Shown here piece after piece: positions 35,875-48,100 of a stretch of DNA of 64,000 nucleotides (positions are counted from its first letter, which is position 1; each line of letters opens with the position of its first letter). This DNA comes from Novosphingobium sp. (GTDB lineage: Bacteria > Pseudomonadota > Alphaproteobacteria > Sphingomonadales > Sphingomonadaceae): positions 1-64,000 of the forward strand of contig NZ_JAHEBV010000006.1 in NCBI RefSeq assembly GCF_024642085.1, read 5' to 3'. The notes under the pieces were generated by a model, which searched no databases, was not told the origin of the DNA, and was given only the letters and a program-made list of their open reading frames with translations. The translations under genes and the position numbers were made by a program.

Positions 35875-36832
35875 TCGTGTTCCTGGGCTCCCAAATGGGA
35901 TAACCCTCGCCGCTACGCCGCCGTCCCAATATCCGGCGGGCCGCTGACTTGGCACCAAGTGCAGCGATCCAGGCCTTTGCCTTGGCCTTGTCCGCCAGAG
36001 GACGAGTGCCTGGCTGACCTGCTTTCACGCCCAGTTTTGCTGCCCGCTGATTGAAAGCATAGACATGACGCAAGCTGCCGTGAAGCGAGCGGACATCATA
36101 ATTGACGTTGATTGAAATCGACACGGAATCGCCGTTCTGCACGCAATGCGGACCCAGGCTTGGGAAATGGACGCCGTCGCCGGGCTCCAGGTAATAGGTC
36201 TGAGCCAGGTGTCGCAAGTCCGGCTTGTAGACCGCGGCGCTAAGGTTTCCGGCGCCGCAATAGGCCGCGATTTCGCTTTCCGGAACGATGGCTCGATCAC
36301 CGCAAGGCCAGGCGTAAACAGTCTTGCTGCCAGCCAGCTGAAGCAGGAAACTTGCTTCAAGGTCGAAATGGTATGCAGTCATCCGGCCTGGCGAATTTAG
36401 GAATACCAGACATTCTCCCATTATGACGTCTTCACGGAAGCGGCGCGAAGAACAGTCGAACATGTCTTGCAGCAAGTCCCGCAGTACCGGTCCAATGATG
36501 TCATCCTGCTCAATATGTTTAAGGACAACCAGACTGTTATTGGTTTCGATACCGGCAAGTGTATCGGCCAGTGTCAAGCGCTCTGCCGGGCGCTGGTTCC
36601 AGCCGTCCGAAATCCCCGTGATCCCGTTTTGCCAGCCCTTGAACGCATCGCCATCCGGCAACCGTTCGCTTAGCGCGATCAGGTCGGTGACGGTCAGCGG
36701 CAATTCCAGCGCAAGCCGGTGCCGAAAACCAAAAGGGCTAAGATTGACATTGGCGAACCGGTCACGGTCACGCGCATCGACCAGTTCAGCAGTACGTGAG
36801 GTGTTTTGAAGGATTGGTGACACGGCGTTCAT
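35867..36832 (-). CDS. Cupin/JmjC-like Fe(II)-dependent oxygenase
   Basis: A 321-residue protein with a cupin-like JmjC-type core. The facial triad is visible as HxD in TAYHFDLEASF (about H155, D157) and a distal His in SLGPHCVQNGDSVS (about H229); LQLAGSKTVYAWP is the usual strand after the HxD. These proteins typically hydroxylate amino-acid side chains with 2-oxoglutarate and O2. ATG 36832 overlaps the C-TE stop (ATGA) and has AAGGGG upstream; the GTG at 36841 is less likely. Placement in the operon suggests beta-hydroxylation of a carrier-bound residue or of the released peptide; this is inference. Confidence 0.78.
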   Translation of the reverse strand: MNAVSPILQNTSRTAELVDARDRDRFANVNLSPFGFRHRLALELPLTVTDLIALSERLPDGDAFKGWQNGITGISDGWNQRPAERLTLADTLAGIETNNSLVVLKHIEQDDIIGPVLRDLLQDMFDCSSRRFREDVIMGECLVFLNSPGRMTAYHFDLEASFLLQLAGSKTVYAWPCGDRAIVPESEIAAYCGAGNLSAAVYKPDLRHLAQTYYLEPGDGVHFPSLGPHCVQNGDSVSISINVNYDVRSLHGSLRHVYAFNQRAAKLGVKAGQPGTRPLADKAKAKAWIAALGAKSAARRILGRRRSGEGYPIWEPRNTNA

Positions 36833-39186
36833 GTCTTGCACCCCTTGTCATTGTCACGGTCCGAATATCCCATGCCGACTTCTGCAAAGATGCGCCTTAC
36901 GACCTTGCCGATAACAGCAGCGCCTTCGGGACGAAACATGGTGTCGTGAGTGCCGGGGCAGTCGCTGACCATGAAGCCGCCGTTCACATATCCCTTCCAG
37001 CCGAAATCACGCGGGAACAGCCGGCCAGGAACCATGGCAGTATTGCGGAACAGCACGACGCGTCCATGGTATGGCCGCATGTGAAAACGTGCCTGACTGG
37101 CCCGAAGTACTTCCTCGGGAAACCAGCGGTTGTGATCCTGCATGACGTCCCGTCTGGTGGCGCTTTCAATTAAGCCAAGGCGCGCCAACAGCCGCGTCAC
37201 GCCCAGACCGCGCAGAAGCCTGTAATTGTCGAGCCATTCAGCAAAGCTGATTTCACCTGCCGCGTGGCGGCGGTGCATGGTGTGGAACGTGCGCCAGCGC
37301 ACTTGCCAGTTGCGCAAGCTGCGATCGAACAGGCCAAGGTTTTCGCGAAAGCCTGGACGGTAGGTGTCATTAAGGATGACCAACGGCACATCTTCACCTT
37401 CCTCCTTCAGTATCCGCGCCGCCTCAAGCGCGATCGCACCAAAGATGCACAAGCCGAACAGCACGTAGGGTCCGTGCGGGCAGGCCAGACGGATCATCTC
37501 AACCGCGTCCCGGGCATGGTCGGAAAAATGCCTGTCCGGCAATTCTATGCGCACCGGCGACGGGCAGAACTGGATGTCGATGAAAGGATGATCGGTGCCG
37601 ATGGCGCGTGCCACCGGATAAAGCACCGAATTGCTGTTGAGGGCAATGATCGGCACGCCGTCACCGGCCTTCTGGATCACGGCAATCCGTTCTTTGAGCG
37701 CTTCTATTCGGGGGTTGATCCAGGCAGTCAGCGCGTTGGCTTCTGGCGGCCCGCCGGGCGCCGCATGACGCCGTTCGTGCGGATCAAGCTGAGTGACATC
37801 GCCAATGGGCGCGCAAGGATTGGCGATAACCCCCTCAATCACCTTGCGCCAGACCGACAGCAGGGCATCGATTGTCGCGGTGTCATAACGCGCAGTGGCA
37901 GCTTCGCACGATAGGCGCCAACCTTCATCGCGGCCAACCATGAACAGGTTAAGATCACGCTGTGCACCAGCGCAGTGACTTGGCACCGATTCGACACGAA
38001 ATGCGCCAAAGTTTTTGCCACTGACCGACGCGCTGGAGATATTGCTGCGCTGAATGATGATGCTGACCGCATATGACGGATCAGGGTCAGCTGGATCATG
38101 GTCGGCCAGGAATGTCTCAACTTCGGCGAACGGCAGCATCTGGTGCTGCATCGCTTCGAACGTCGTGTCACGGACACGGTCCGCAAAGTCGAAAAACGTA
38201 TCGCCTTCAAGCACCGGGAGCCGCAGCAGGACCGGGTTCAGCAAGGGGCCGACAATGCTTTCCGAGTCTGGATCATCGCGGCCAGCCAACTGTGTTCCCA
38301 GGACAATTTCGCGCTCAGCCGTAATGAGATGCATTGCAGCGGCGGCCGTTGAGGTCGCGAGGGACGCAAGGGTGTGGTTCCTGGTCCGCGCCAGAGCCTC
38401 GAAACGATCGGTGAGATCGTGCGGCAACAGGATCGAGCGGATCTCTGCCGCTTCGCCGCGCACGACGCCTGGCCGATCCGCGGCAATCGAAAACCTGGCC
38501 AGACCGTTGAGCTTGTCGCGCCAATATCGCCGTTGCTGTTCCAGAGCCGGTCCACCAAGCAGGTCTGCTTGCCAGCGCGCGTAGTCCCCGAAATGAAGGT
38601 CAACGGGCGGCAAGTCGAGTGACCGACCTGCATCGTGGGCGTCGGCCAGGCGGCAAAACTCATCGACAAAAAGATCGACCGACCAACCATCCATCACAAG
38701 GGGATGAACCGTCAAATGCAGGTAGGCCAGATCATGCCCCATCCGCACCAACATGACCCGGACCAAGGGCACCGGCGAACTATTGACGGTAAAGGCGAAC
38801 GGTTCGCGGGCCGCTGCCAGGCCCAGCTTTTGAAGCTCTGCTTCGCGCAGCGGGGTCGGTAGGTGCCGCAGGTCTACCTGCGCCGGCTTGAAAGAAACGT
38901 GTCCAAAAACCTCTTGGGCCAGTGTGCCATCCTGCTGAACGCGAAACCGGGTGCGCAGTATCTCGTGCCGATCAACCACCGTCTGCAGGGCGGTCATCAC
39001 GGCAGCATCCGAAATCCGTCCTTCGATTTTTCGGCGAAACGCGGCGTTGAGTGCACTTCCCGTGATGTTTTTCATGACCCCGCGCCAGCACGCAGTCTGG
39101 TTCGGGGTCGCGGGATAAACACCGACAACCGTATCGTAGGCCGCCCGATCCGCTTGCGGCCAAGGCGAAAGTTCGCCGCGGTTCAT
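36829..39186 (-). CDS. NRPS condensation-thioesterase didomain protein (C-TE)
   Basis: A 785-residue protein with a condensation domain (about 20-460) and a type I thioesterase (about 505-775), without A or carrier domains. The C3 motif reads HPLVMDG at residues 161-167: the second His of HHxxxDG, the usual catalytic residue, is Pro. The TE nucleophile position is Cys580 in FGLCIFGA instead of Ser, with Asp607 in NDTY and His747 in PGTHDTM completing a triad. It overlaps the megasynthase stop (ATGA) and the oxygenase start. It probably receives the chain from the last PCP and releases it. Whether the C domain still condenses, or only docks, is open. Confidence 0.88.
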   Translation of the reverse strand: MNRGELSPWPQADRAAYDTVVGVYPATPNQTACWRGVMKNITGSALNAAFRRKIEGRISDAAVMTALQTVVDRHEILRTRFRVQQDGTLAQEVFGHVSFKPAQVDLRHLPTPLREAELQKLGLAAAREPFAFTVNSSPVPLVRVMLVRMGHDLAYLHLTVHPLVMDGWSVDLFVDEFCRLADAHDAGRSLDLPPVDLHFGDYARWQADLLGGPALEQQRRYWRDKLNGLARFSIAADRPGVVRGEAAEIRSILLPHDLTDRFEALARTRNHTLASLATSTAAAAMHLITAEREIVLGTQLAGRDDPDSESIVGPLLNPVLLRLPVLEGDTFFDFADRVRDTTFEAMQHQMLPFAEVETFLADHDPADPDPSYAVSIIIQRSNISSASVSGKNFGAFRVESVPSHCAGAQRDLNLFMVGRDEGWRLSCEAATARYDTATIDALLSVWRKVIEGVIANPCAPIGDVTQLDPHERRHAAPGGPPEANALTAWINPRIEALKERIAVIQKAGDGVPIIALNSNSVLYPVARAIGTDHPFIDIQFCPSPVRIELPDRHFSDHARDAVEMIRLACPHGPYVLFGLCIFGAIALEAARILKEEGEDVPLVILNDTYRPGFRENLGLFDRSLRNWQVRWRTFHTMHRRHAAGEISFAEWLDNYRLLRGLGVTRLLARLGLIESATRRDVMQDHNRWFPEEVLRASQARFHMRPYHGRVVLFRNTAMVPGRLFPRDFGWKGYVNGGFMVSDCPGTHDTMFRPEGAAVIGKVVRRIFAEVGMGYSDRDNDKGCKT

Positions 39187-42100
39187 GATGCAGGTGTCCC
39201 TGCCGTGCCGCGCCGGTATGCTGAAAGCGGCGTTATGGCAGGTGGCTTGTGCAATGCCGGTGCTGCATCTGCCCCAAACATCGCGGCAACTTCACCCAGC
39301 GTCGGGTTGGACATAAGGCGTCGGTTATCAAGCGGAAGGCCTTGGTCGGCCATCCTTGCCGCTATGCGGAATATTTGGAGCGAATCCGCCCCCAAATCGA
39401 AAATGGCATCATCCCGCGCCACCGACTCAAGTCCAAGAACGTCGGCCCAGATGGTTCCGATCCTGGCTTCGGTCGGGTCGAGATCCGCAGGCTGAGGCTT
39501 GCTATCAAGGATCGGTACAGCCGGATTGCCTGCGCGCTCTTCAATGGCCTGCATCAATGCATGGCGATCAAGCTTTCCATTGTCGGTAGAGGGCAGCGCC
39601 GGAACAACCAAGAACGTGCGGGGACGCATGTAGACGGGCAAATTACGGGCAACCCGCTCCATCGCGGCCGCAACCAGTGCCGATTCGGTCAGTCCTGCCT
39701 CTCCGATCAGAAAGGCGTGGAGTTGGCGGGTTCCTGCTGCGCCGTCCACAACAATGACTGCGGCATCGCGCACTTCGGCCGTACCGCGCAGCACAGCCTC
39801 GATCTCGGCCGGTTCGATGCGGTGGCCGTTGACCTTGATTTGCCGATCCGACCGGCCGCAGAACTCAAGCGCGCCGTCCGTGCGCCAGCGCGCCAAATCG
39901 CCGGTACGGTACAGGCGCTCACCGGGCGCGAATGAAGCGGTAACAAATCGCTCGGCGTTCAGTGCGTCATCGCCCAGGTAGCCGAGTGACAGCCCCTCGC
40001 CGCCGACCAGAAGTTCGCCGGTCGCGCCGCGTGGACACAGCTCCATGCGGGTATCTGCGATATAAACAGTGGTGCGCGCAATCGGCACCCCGATGGGTAC
40101 CGGGCCATCGCCCCAACCATCGGCTGAAAAGACATGGCACGCCGTAAACGTAGTATTCTCTGTCGGGCCATAACCGTTGACAAGGCGCACGTGCGGCAGT
40201 GCTTGCTGCAGCTTGCGCACATGGCTGGGAGAGAGAACATCGCCGCCGGCAAGAATCTGGCGCAGCGGCCTGAGCACTTCCATGCCTTCATCGACAAGTG
40301 TATGGAAAAGCGCCGCAGTGAACCATGCGGCGGTGACCCCATGTGTTCGAATTACCGCATCGATCTGGGCCAGTGACGGCTTCGGCGCCGAAACCACCGC
40401 CAGCGCCCCCCCGTGCAGCAGTGCACCCCATAATTCCAGCGTGCTGGCGTCAAACCCCAGCGGAGCCAGATGCAGGAATGTTTCGTCCGGCCCGAAGTGC
40501 GCGAAGTCCTGGTCTGTGACGAGCCGAACTGCAGCGCGATGAGGAACAACGACCCCTTTGGGCAGCCCGGTCGAACCCGACGTATACATGACATAGGCGG
40601 GATCGTCGGCCTGCACTGATATGTTCGACGGTTCCGCCGGATACGATGACAAGCTATTGAAAATGTTTTCAAAGTCGACCGCGTCAAAATCGGCTGGCAA
40701 ATCCAGAGCAGTGCCTGTTTCGGTTGACCCAACCAGTACAAGCGCCGCGCCGACATCGCCTGTCACGTATTTCAGGCGTTCGGCGGGGTACGCAATGTCC
40801 AGCGGTACATAGGCTGCACCCGCTTTAAGAATACCTATGATTGCAATTACCGTCCGCGCCGATCGTCCTGCCAGCAGCGCAACCCGGTCACCTTTGCCAA
40901 TTCCGCGCGCAGTCAGGGCATTTGCGAACCGGTTCGTTTCTGCATCAAGCTGGGCATAGGACAAATGCCCTGTTTCCGAAGCGATTGCGACGTGCGCCGG
41001 ATCAAGGGCAGCAGCCGCAGCAAAGCGCCCCACTATCGTTGCGTCATCGGGCAGTCTTTCGAAACGGGTGTTTCTGCTGGAAATCCAGGCACGTTCTTCA
41101 TTCCCCAGCAAGTCGATAGTGCCAATCGCCTGGCCGGGATCTGCCACCAATGCGCGCAGAACCTGGCGAAGGTTTTCCGTCCAGCGGGCTATCGTTTCGG
41201 CATCGAACAAATCGGTCGAATAGTCGACCTCGAGGCGCAGGCCGTCGCTCGATTCCACCATGTTGAAAAACAGATCGAAGTTTACCGCAGCCTTGGGATT
41301 GGCGACAAGCGTCGCCGCAGTGCTGCCAAAATCGATCCCTTCGCCCAGTCGCTCAAGATTGAATTGCACATCGGTCAGTGGAGTGCGGTTCGGATTACGC
41401 GGGATCTTGAGCGCGCGAACAATCGCACCATAAGTAACGTCCTGGTGCTCGAACGCTTCCATCACCATCGTCTTGACCGTCGCAAGGTGATCTCCAAGCG
41501 AAGTCTCCATCGTAAAGGGCGCGCGTAGCGGCAGGAAGTTCACGCAATGGCCGGCCAGAACGTGGTCTTCGATCAACGCCTGGCCAGCAGTCGGGCAACC
41601 GACAATGACATCGCCCTCGTTCGCCAGCCGGCCAAGTGTCACCTGCAAGGCGCCGAACAGCGTCGCGAATAACGTGCAGCCCAGCTTTGCCCCGGCTTTG
41701 CGCACAGCCTGCGTGAAAACGGCATCGTATCGTGCTGAGAACGTTGCGCCTTTGAATGACTTTAGCGGCTGGCGTGCACGGTCAACGGGAAGCGCGAGCG
41801 GCTCTGGCGGATCTGCGAGCAGCGATTGCCAGTAATCAAGTTCGACCGGACCGATGGGTGCCTTGCCATCACGCTCAGCCGCATAGGCTGAGAACGGCAG
41901 CGCCGGATCAAGTTCAGGCGCAGCGCCCGTTTGCATGGAGCGGTAGATTGCCGCCACCTCGTTCGCAAACAGGTTGGCGGTCCAGCCATCGAAGACGATG
42001 TGATGCGCCGTTATGACCAGGCTGAACCGGCCATCGCCCAGATCGACAATGCCGCCGCGGATAAGCGGGCCCTTGCACAGATCGAACGGATTTGCCGCCT

Positions 42101-45100
42101 CGTCCGCCAGCAGCGCTCCCAGTCCCTGTTCGTCGGTGCGGACAACGGGCAGATCGATCGTCAGCGAAGGCGCAACCAGCAGGGCGCTCTCTCCCCGCGC
42201 CAGCACCGAGCGCAAGGCATCGTGGCGGGCAATAAAGGCGTTGACCGCCTGGTTCAGTAACGCGGCATCAACCGGACGGTCAAACGCCAGCGATATTGAT
42301 TCGTTGAAGGCGCAGGACGCATCATCACCCATCTGGGCTGATAGCAGCACTTCCATCTGCGGTTCGGTCAGCGGGACTTTCAGCCACGTTTCCTGCGCGT
42401 TTGCCTCTGCTGCCGATTGGCTGCCCGGCAGGATCCCTGCAGCTTGCAATTCGTCAAGCGAGTCGGCTGCGGCTGCGATGATAAGATCAAGATCGGCCTG
42501 GCTGTGTGCCGTGGTCAGGAAGCAGGGATAACCATCAAGGATGTGGACGCCGCGTAGCCGCATGGCGTGGCTGAACAGGCCGGCCAACCGGTCGGCGCCC
42601 GAATGGTCGAGCATGAACCAGCTGGAATAGCCATTGATCGGCGGCACGATCCCGCGATCGGTGAAAACCCGGCGCAGGTCTTGCACCAGGCTGTCGCAGC
42701 GCGCCGCAAGCGACGTTTGCAGTTCGGGCCCTGCCGCTTCGATATGGTCAAGCACAGCTTTGCACGCGGCCATGACCAAGGGGTGGCGCACGAACGTTCC
42801 GGCGAAGAATGTTGGCGCAACTTCCGGGAAACTTTCGTCGCCAAACTGCCAAGCCCCGCCGTCCAGCGCATCGAGGAATCGGCTTGATCCGGCCAGGACG
42901 CCGACGGGCATGCCCCCGCCGACAACCTTGCCGTAAGTAGCCATGTCAGCCTTGATCCCCAGCACCGCCTGCATCCCCCCGGCGTGCGTGCGAAAGCCAG
43001 TGACCACTTCGTCAAACACCAGCGCGATTTCCTCTGCTTCTGTAAGGGCGCGGAGCGAACGGAGGAAATCAAACGGGCGAAGTTCGGGATGGCGGCTCTG
43101 GACGGGCTCAGCGATCACGGCCGCTATGTTGTCGGCGTTGCTGGCTATCCAGTCCAGCGATTCGGCCGCTCCATAGGGCAGCACCACCATGTGCGATACC
43201 GCTTCGGGCGGGATGCCCGGGGCGATCGGAACCGCGCGGGCGAAGGCAGCCTTGCCTCCGGCCTTGACCAGTACTTCGTCAAACTGGCCGTGATAATCGT
43301 TGTTGAATACTACGACTTTGTCGCGTCCGGTCACGCAGCGCGCGACGCGCATCGCTGCCATGACGGCTTCGGATCCGGTGTTACAGAACGTTACCCGTTC
43401 CAGCCCAACCAGCCGCGAAAACTGCTGAGCAACCTCACCCGCCAGTGGGGACTGCGGGCCAATGGCAAATCCTTTTTCCAATTGTGCAGCAACAGCTTCG
43501 GTAACGAAATCGGGCGCATGGCCAAAGGCCGTCTGACCATAACCATTGACCAGATCGACATATTCGTTGCCGTCGACGTCCCAGATTTTCGATCCCTTGG
43601 AACGCGCGGCGACAACCGGAAATACCATTTCCTTCCATTCTGCCCGGAAGCCCGAGGCTGAACGCGGATCGGCGAAATAGGGGCGGTGCTGCTGGGTCTG
43701 CGCTTTCGATTGCGGCATCCGGGCGCACGTGCGCGCGGTCAGGTCGGCAATCAGTGCGCGCTGGGCCGCCGTCAGCAAGTCCGCATCCTTGGCTACCGGA
43801 CGGTAAGGGCGAAACCGTGATGGCGTATTTCCAGACGTTTCGTCAGTCTGCGCCACTGAAGGCAAGGTAGGTGCCGCTGGAATTGCCGGTGCGGTCGTCG
43901 CTGCTGCAGCGGGAGCAAAGGCCTGCGCTGGCATGGCACTCAACACTTCTAGCTGGCGGTTGATTACAGCCTGCATCGCATCGAGCTGCCCCTGGAAGGC
44001 CGCGGCGATGTCACCCGCAGGTCCCGCAGGCGCCGCTTTCGCCGCGTTCTGAGTGACCGGAGCCGGGGCAAGCTGCACGGCCACCGGTGCGGTCACAACC
44101 GGAGCGACTTGGGCAGGGACGATCAGATCCAGGTGATCGGCAAGGGCGGCCATGGTCGGCAGATCACCCATCAACTGGCGGAAGGTCAGCTTGACCCCGA
44201 AATCACGCTGCACCTTGGTTGCCACCCGGCCCAGCAGCAGCGAATCGAAGCCCAGCTCAAGGAACGGCACATCGCCATCGGCAGCAGTAATCTGCTCCCC
44301 CGACAGGTCCTCAAGGATGGCGGCAAGACGTCCAACAAACGCCTCCTGCCGGTTTACGGGGTCAGCATTGTGATTTGCAGTCATGGCAGTCACTTCATTT
44401 TCCAGATGTTCGGTTGCGGCTGCGTCCGCAGGGAGGGTGGCCGGCGCCGCGATCGCCGGCTCGGGAAGACGTTGCGGTGGATCGATCCAGTAGGTCTTGC
44501 GCTGGAACTGGTAAGCCGGAAGGATCACCTTGCGCGCGTCAGGACCGTAAAGATCGGACCAGTCGGGATCCGCCCCGCATGCCCAGAGGCGTGCGGCGGC
44601 GCTGTAGAAAGTCTGACGGTCGCGCTCGGCATCGCCGCTATCGGGCATCGACTGGACCACTGCCGTATACGACGTGCGCTCAATCCCTTGCGTCGCAAAA
44701 GTCGACAGAGCCCGGCCCGGTCCGACTTCGAGCAGAACCGGCCTGGCATCGCCCACTACGGTCGCCAGCGCCGCGGCAAAGCGAACCGGGGCGCGGCAGT
44801 GGCGCGCCCAATAACCGCCGCTTGCAGTATCCGGCGACCCGGCCCAATCCCCGGTTACTCCAGACACGTAGGGCGTATGCGGTTCGGCATAGCAGAATGT
44901 GGAAGCGAGCTGTTCGAGTGCAGCCACCACCGGGTCCATCATCGCGGAATGAAAGGCGTGCGACGTATGCAGCTGGCGGGTTTCAATACCCGCTGCTTCC
45001 AACCGGGCTTCAAGTTCGGCGATGGCCTGATCGGGCCCAGCCGCTACGCACAGTTCGGGCGCGTTTATCGCCGCGATATCAGTTTGCTGACTTAGCAGGG

Positions 45101-48100
45101 GCGCCAAAATGTCTTCAGACGCACGTACCGCCAGCATTGATCCCGGTGCCACACTTTGCATCAGTTCACCGCGCCGGATGACAAGCGCCAGCGCGTCTTC
45201 AAAGCGCATTACACCCGCCAGGGTCGCGGCAACGAACTCGCCGATGCTGTGTCCGATCATTGCACTGGGCCGCACCCCGCGGGCCAACCACAATTGCGCC
45301 AACGCATGCTGGGTGATGAACAGTGCCGGCTGCGCGTTAGCAGTCTGGCGCAAACGATCCGCAGCCGCGTCGCCGCCCGCGCCATCCAGCAGCAAGGCGC
45401 GCAGATCTGATCCGGCCCGCGCCGCAAAAAGATCGCATCCAGCATCGATCCATTGCCGGTAGATGGGCTCATCGCGGTATAACGTTGCACCCATGCCGGG
45501 ATACTGCGACCCCTGCCCCGGAAACATGAACACTATCGGAGGCGCCGACTTTGCTTGTTCGCGAAGCCCACGACGCGGCAGGTTGCGCAGCGCTTGCACG
45601 GCCTCTCCCCGCGTCGCTGCCACCACAGCTGCCCGCTCACGCCGGGCGGTGCGGCCCTCGGCCAGGGTAATGGCCATATCGGCCATTGCGGCTTCGGGGT
45701 GGCTTTCGATATGATCGGCGAGCGCTGCGGCCATCGCGTCGAGCGCAGCGGGTGTCCTGGCCGAAATCGGCAGGACTTGCAGGCTTTCTGCGCCTTGCGC
45801 GTGATCGGCTGTCGGCGCTTCTTCAAGCACCAGATGCACGTTGGTGCCGCCGACCCCAAATGAGCTGACTCCGGCACGGCGCGGTTTGTCATGACGCGGC
45901 CATGGGGCCAGCGATGTTTCAACCCTGAACGGACTGCCTTCAAAGACGATGTGCGGATTGGCCCGCTCAAACCCGGCAAGCGGCGGGATTGCGCCGTTTT
46001 CAAGGCACAGCACGGCCTTGATGACTCCGGTTACTCCGGCAGCGACGTCAAGGTGGCCGATGTTGCTTTTGGCTGAACCCAGCGCACAGACTGCCTCAGG
46101 ACAATCATCGCCAAAGGCTGTGACCAGGCCGGAAAACTCGATCGGATCGCCCAGCGGCGTGGCGGTTCCGTGCAATTCGACATAACCGATAGACGCCGGA
46201 TCTACCCCTGCCGCTGCGTGGGCAGCCCTGATAGTGCGCGCCTGGCCTTCGGCGCTGGGCGCCGTAAAGCTGCCTTTGCCGCCGCCGTCGTTGCCGATCC
46301 CGCTGCCGCGGATCACAGCATGGATATGGTCGCCTTGCAGCAGGGCATCTTCCAACCGCTTGAGCAGAACGACCCCTGCCCCGGACCCGAAAACCGTGCC
46401 AGATGCGCCTGCATCCAGCGGGCGGCAATGCCCGTCATCCGATCCCATGCCGCCATCCTGCGACAGATACCCGCGTTCCTGCGGGAAAGTGATCGAAACC
46501 CCGCCTGCCAGCGCTGCATCGCACTGGTGCAGGATCAGGTTCTGGCAAGCCTGTACGATGGCAACGGCCGATGTCGAACAGGCGCTGAGCACCGTCATCG
46601 CCGGGCCGTGAAGGCCCAGCTTGTAGGCCACGCGAGTCGCCAGCGCATCGGGCAGCGAGCCGACCAGGGTTTCCATGTCATCAAGCTGATAAGTGCTGGC
46701 GAATTGCATCGCTCGCTCAGTCCCGGCCAGCACGTTGCCAATGAGGTAGGTCGGCATGCTGGCCCCGGCAAAGACGCCGACCGAGCCTTCGAAGCGCTGC
46801 GGATCAAGGCCGCCACGTTCCAGCGCTTCGAGCGCAATTTCCAGGAACAAACGGTGCTGCGGATCGGTCAGCCGCACCTCATGCGGGTTCATCGCAAACA
46901 GATCGGCATCGAAATCCGCCGGAGATTCAAGAATTCCGCGCGCGCGCACAAAAGCGGGATCCGCCCGTGTCGCCGGATCGAACCAGTCTTTCAAATCCGC
47001 ATCGTCGAAGCGGGTAATGCTGATTGCGCCGTTCTTCTGGTTTGCCCAGAACTGTTCGATCGACCGCGCACCAGGAAAACGGCCGCTCATCCCAACGATT
47101 GCTATGTCGTTCGGGCGGGTGGCCGCCTGTGAAGCACGAGAAGCAGGCTTTATGGCGGAACGAGCCTTCGCCCCGCCAAGGTATTCAGCCAGCCCGCGCA
47201 AGGTCGGGTTGGCAAAGAGGCCGGTGATCGGCAGATCGCGCCCCTCTTTGCGGCACAGCGCGGCGTGGACTCGCATCAGTTGCAGCGAGCGACCACCCAG
47301 TTCGAAGAAATTGTCATCGGGACCGACCGAATCGAGTCCCAGCACATCACTCCACAGTTTCGCAATGTCCGCTTCGGCGGTCTGCGTCACAATTTGTGCA
47401 GACCCGTGTCCGGCGCTTTTCAGTAGCGCCACGCGGTCGAGTTTCCCGTTGGGGGTCAGGGGGAAAGCATCGACCGCGTGGATCCTTGACGGCCAAAGAT
47501 AGTCGGGCAGAATATCGCGCAGTGAAGCCGAAAGGTTTGCGCTGAACTGCCTTTCATCACCGGAACAGTCCGATGAAGTGACAAAGGCGATCAGACGTTT
47601 AAATCCGGTTGCGCTTGTTTCGACCAGCACCGCGGCGTCTGTGACATCGGCGCAGGTACGCAGCGCTTGTTCAATCGCGGCAGGTTCGATCCGCTTGCCG
47701 TCGATTTTGATTTGGCGGTCCAAGCGGCCAAGGAATTCAAGTTGGCCGCCGGGCAGTTCGCGCGCCAGATCACCGGTCAGATAAACCCGTTCGCCGATCG
47801 GATCGGGCGCGGCCACGAACTTTTCATGGGTCAGTGCATCATCACCCAGATAGCCGATAGCCAGACCATCACCGCCGGTGACAAGCTGCCCGGTTTTGCC
47901 AGTCGCTACCGGTTGCAGGGCATCGTCAACTATCCACGTCCGCGTCCCTTTGATCGGGCGCCCGATTGGCGCGCTTTCACAGGGCCATGGCCCTGCTGCC
48001 AATTTGGCACAGCACGTGAAAGTCGTGTTTTCGGTTGGACCGTAGCCGTTAATCACCGCGCATCGCGGCGCTGCCTCCTGCAGTCGGCGAACATGATCGA

